Source: Gammaproteobacteria bacterium
Lineage (GTDB): Bacteria > Pseudomonadota > Gammaproteobacteria > Steroidobacterales > Steroidobacteraceae
NCBI GenBank assembly: GCA_005877965.1
Contig: VBNP01000031.1
Span: forward strand, 1-9,327
Length of the DNA: 9,327 nt
Direction of reading: 5' to 3'
Below the pieces are notes generated by a model. That model worked only from the letters and a program-made list of their open reading frames with translations, was not told the DNA's origin and ran no database searches. The position numbers and the translations under genes are program-made. Of this stretch, positions 6,841 to 9,327 are shown piece after piece. How positions within the stretch are numbered: position 1 is the stretch's first letter; every line of letters begins with the position of its first letter.

Positions 6841-9327
6841 CGCCGCGCCTCCGCGCCGAGCCGCGCCAAGGCAGTACGGGCCGCGGTTACATACGGCTGC
6901 AGCTCGGGATCGGCATTCCGCCACACTTGCGTGACAAAGCGGTAGCACCGTGTTGCCGCCCGACCATCGCCGAGCCGTTCCGCGATGCGACCCGCGTCGA
7001 AGACGCTCAGCACCCAACTAGGAGAGATGCCAGGGAAATCATTGTCCAGCAGACCGACGGCTTCCCGATCTCGGCCTGTGGCGTGGAGCAATCGGAATCT
7101 GATTACGGGGAGGAAGGCCGACGCGGCATCGGCCTCATATGAGACGTGACCGGGGCACAGGGAGTCAGGAAACATGGCGAAGCGGCGCATCGCCTCGGCC
7201 GTATCCCGCCGCGCGAGGGCGAGCGCCGCGCGCGCAAGCTCGTAGCTCCCCCGTGTTCTCTGGATCGCTGGGACGCTGGACGCCGTTCTAGCGGCGAGGC
7301 TATCTCTGCGCACGAGCGCGAGAAGCGACGCCGTGTCGCGCTGCGAGGCCCACCACAACGCGGCGCCCAGAGTCCGGTGGCAACGGGGCATCCAGCGCGC
7401 TTCCGCCACGGAAGGCTCTTCCGCTCCGCTGTGCAACCAGCGGCCGAGCACAGCGCTCGCCGTCTCCGGTGGAACGGTACCTGCCAACGCCAGGTCCGCG
7501 AAGACCACTCCGGCCTGGTTGCCGAGCAGCGCATAGGATTCGTGCAGGTGCCCCCGGTAGGACAGCATCAGCTCCAGCACCCCCTTCACAAGGGCGGTGT
7601 CGCCGGCAGGGCCGGCGACGGGACGGCTGGCGGCAACGTGCCGGCCGCTGGCGAGAAGGCGCGCCAGCCGGATGGCCGTCTCGGCGGAATCCGGCCAGAA
7701 CCACACGACGCCCCATGTGTAGTAGAGCATCGTTGCCGAGGTAGTGTCGAGAAGGAGCTGGACCTCAGGCGACTGGGCGCGTCTCGGGTCGAGTAGCGAG
7801 GCGACTAGCCCGATTCCTTCACCTTGAGGGACCCCTGCAGTCAAAGCGAGATACGCACTGACGTAGCGTCTCGCTCTCGCCGTGTCGGACCCGGCAAGGG
7901 CGAGCTGTATCAAATGGAAGTAAACCGCAGCGAACGTCGAGTCGAGCGCGTTCGCGCTCTCAAACGCTTCCAAGGCTTGCCGCGGCGTGCTCCCCACGAC
8001 GAAACCACCATGAAAGCGCGACTCAGCGAGTTGATACCACGCCATTGGATCGTCGGGGTAACGGCGGACGGCCTCTTCCAGGGTGGCGAATATTCGTCTG
8101 GACTGAGACCAGTACGCATGATCGAGGGTGTCCCCGATCGCCGCACCAAGGGAGTCCGCAGTAATCAACAAGCTGTCGCGCGGGGCGAGACCGTGATTGT
8201 GTCGTCCAGCCTTGAGCCACAGCGTCCCCGCATCCTCCAACTTCTGCGAGTGCGCCAACCCGAGGTGATCCAGCGCGAGCGCGAACCCGCTGTCGAGCGC
8301 GACTGCACGTTCGTACTCCCTGATCGCCGAGTCCAGCGAGAAGCGTCGAGAAAACTGCTCGCCTCGGAGGAAGGCTCTTAGGGCTGGCAAGGATTTTGTA
8401 CCAGCGGTGCCTAGTCGGATTTGGCCAGCCTGCCCCGCATCGCGGACGTCACGGAGCACATCGAGCGTGACGGAATCCGCAAGCCGATCGATCCGATCCG
8501 TCTGATCGGAGCGATCTATCTCGATCAGCGTCTTTCCGCTCGCGACGTCGAGCAAGGCGCTGCGCAGGCGCACGGAGTCGGGGCCTTCCGGCGCGACCGT
8601 GCCGAAGAGCGCCAAGCGGGCCCTCGTGCGGCGACCAAGGTCGGCCGCAGCGACGGCATCGGCATGCCCCTGCCAACGACGTAGAACCACACTGAGAGGC
8701 ACGACACGCAGTGTTCCCGCGCCGTCCATGTCGCGCGAGAGCACGTCCGCCAGACCTTCCCGCCACAGGGCAAGCTTCTGGTCCAGCACATCGAATGGAG
8801 CGACGGCCAGGAGATTCGGATCCAGCGCGGGTGGGCGCTTCGTACGCATGAACCACACGGCTCCCACGATCGCAGCGAGTCCAACGCTCATCCCGAGAGG
8901 CACGCCGAAGCGAAGGAGTCGTCGTGAGACGTGGGGTGTCGCGACACCAGCGCCGAGCGCTGCGGCGAATCGCTCGGCCGTCGCGAACCGGTCCGCCGGG
9001 GTCCTCGCCAAGGCTTTCATGATGGCCATATCCATGGCCGGCGGGATCGTGTCCCGCAGCCGCCGCACCGACGGCACCGGATCCGCGACCCGCTTCGCCA
9101 TCACGACCTGGGCACTCGGCCCAGTGTAGGGCGGCTCCCCGGCCAGCATCTCATACAACACGCAGCCGAGACTGTAGATATCACTCCGGCCGTCCAGCCG
9201 GTGGCTGCCCGTCGCCTGCTCAGGACTCATGTAGCCCGGCGTGCCGATCGCGATCCCGGTCCCGGTGAGATTCCCGCCTGCGGCAGCGGTGATCGCTCGG
9301 GCGATCCCGAAATCAGTCACGACCGCA
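6837..9327 (-). CDS. Receptor Ser/Thr kinase A, N-lobe missing at window edge
   Basis: 829 residues are visible, entering just before DFG (TDFGIARA); by comparison with B and C about 150 residues with the Gly-rich loop, Lys and HRD lie beyond the right edge. Visible numbering: DFG 5-7, TxT 21/23, SPE 34-36, GEPPYTGPSAQVV 63-75, transmembrane helix about 137-159. From about 168 the extracytoplasmic part begins with the same TolB-like segment as B (LDPNLLAVAPFDVLD, EGLADVLSRDMDGAG), followed by helical repeats to the end (ADPELQPYV). Shared landmarks with B include WPDxAE, a WW(S/A) segment followed by DTxSL, and PDSLCP; where B has CPYC, this protein has CPGH. The kinase segment is only about 75% identical to B by eye. 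The stop TGA overlaps the start of B. The GTG at 9318-9320 is an internal Val codon, not a start. It is probably a receptor kinase for a signal related to that of B. Confidence 0.92.
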   Translation of the reverse strand, partial: AVVTDFGIARAITAAAGGNLTGTGIAIGTPGYMSPEQATGSHRLDGRSDIYSLGCVLYEMLAGEPPYTGPSAQVVMAKRVADPVPSVRRLRDTIPPAMDMAIMKALARTPADRFATAERFAAALGAGVATPHVSRRLLRFGVPLGMSVGLAAIVGAVWFMRTKRPPALDPNLLAVAPFDVLDQKLALWREGLADVLSRDMDGAGTLRVVPLSVVLRRWQGHADAVAAADLGRRTRARLALFGTVAPEGPDSVRLRSALLDVASGKTLIEIDRSDQTDRIDRLADSVTLDVLRDVRDAGQAGQIRLGTAGTKSLPALRAFLRGEQFSRRFSLDSAIREYERAVALDSGFALALDHLGLAHSQKLEDAGTLWLKAGRHNHGLAPRDSLLITADSLGAAIGDTLDHAYWSQSRRIFATLEEAVRRYPDDPMAWYQLAESRFHGGFVVGSTPRQALEAFESANALDSTFAAVYFHLIQLALAGSDTARARRYVSAYLALTAGVPQGEGIGLVASLLDPRRAQSPEVQLLLDTTSATMLYYTWGVVWFWPDSAETAIRLARLLASGRHVAASRPVAGPAGDTALVKGVLELMLSYRGHLHESYALLGNQAGVVFADLALAGTVPPETASAVLGRWLHSGAEEPSVAEARWMPRCHRTLGAALWWASQRDTASLLALVRRDSLAARTASSVPAIQRTRGSYELARAALALARRDTAEAMRRFAMFPDSLCPGHVSYEADAASAFLPVIRFRLLHATGRDREAVGLLDNDFPGISPSWVLSVFDAGRIAERLGDGRAATRCYRFVTQVWRNADPELQPYVTAARTALARLGAEARR
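6848..6852 (-). promoter_or_regulatory. Shine-Dalgarno for kinase B inside the 3' end of kinase A
   Basis: GGAGG on the minus strand lies seven bases before the GTG at 6838-6840. It is contained in the codons GCG GAG GCG encoding Ala-Glu-Ala near the C-terminus of kinase A. Spacing and sequence are close to ideal and settle the GTG start. Confidence 0.7.

Noticed and set aside
6841..7017. Longer start for kinase B at ATG 7015-7017
   Set aside because: The extra 59 residues are out-of-frame sequence of the kinase A C-terminus. GTG 6838-6840 has GGAGG at seven bases and matches the N-terminal length of paralogues.
9318..9320. GTG as the start of kinase A
   Set aside because: It encodes a Val directly before T-DFG inside the kinase domain. 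The frame continues off the right edge, so the gene is truncated by the window.
1..9327. Mobile element, CRISPR, tRNA or rRNA content
   Set aside because: The only repeats found are the homologous kinase modules. No transposase, terminal inverted repeats, regularly spaced short repeats or structured RNA signatures were seen on either strand.

Overview
High-GC bacterial DNA whose coding content lies entirely on the minus strand. It carries a tandem array of large membrane-anchored Ser/Thr protein kinases of the PknB (Hanks) type. Each kinase has a cytoplasmic N-terminal kinase, one transmembrane helix and a TolB-like plus helical-repeat C-terminal region. This architecture, the N-terminal consensus PxxxLRxALAxRYxLEREL and the C-terminal motif ADPELQPYV are what I associate with Gemmatimonadota, where such receptor kinases are very numerous. 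That assignment is from memory and moderate in confidence; another high-GC soil lineage is possible.

Layout in transcription order (right to left): kinase A (6837-9327) lacks its N-lobe, which lies beyond the right edge. Kinase B (3880-6840) overlaps A by 4 nt (GTGA). Kinase C (1553-3883) overlaps B by 4 nt (CTGA). After a 151-bp gap without an obvious terminator or promoter come two small genes for exported proteins, an unrecognised 165-residue protein (904-1401) and a plastocyanin-like cupredoxin (494-892), separated by 11 bp. After another 71 bp, kinase D begins at 422 and leaves the window in its catalytic loop.

The main point of interest is modular. Kinases B and C have almost the same catalytic domain (about 793 bp of near-identical DNA, including a 122-bp exact match) but unrelated C-terminal regions. 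Kinases A and B share the C-terminal region but have more diverged catalytic domains. B therefore looks like a mosaic, made by gene conversion or module replacement. The A-B-C run is probably translationally coupled: the last codons of each upstream kinase carry the Shine-Dalgarno for the next, and starts are GTG or CTG.

Functionally, A, B and C are probably parallel transmembrane receptors that pass different extracytoplasmic inputs through nearly interchangeable kinase domains. The copper protein pair between C and D may act in the same envelope compartment, but nothing here links it biochemically to the kinases. No RNA genes, insertion sequences, CRISPR arrays or gene-free stretches longer than about 150 bp were seen.
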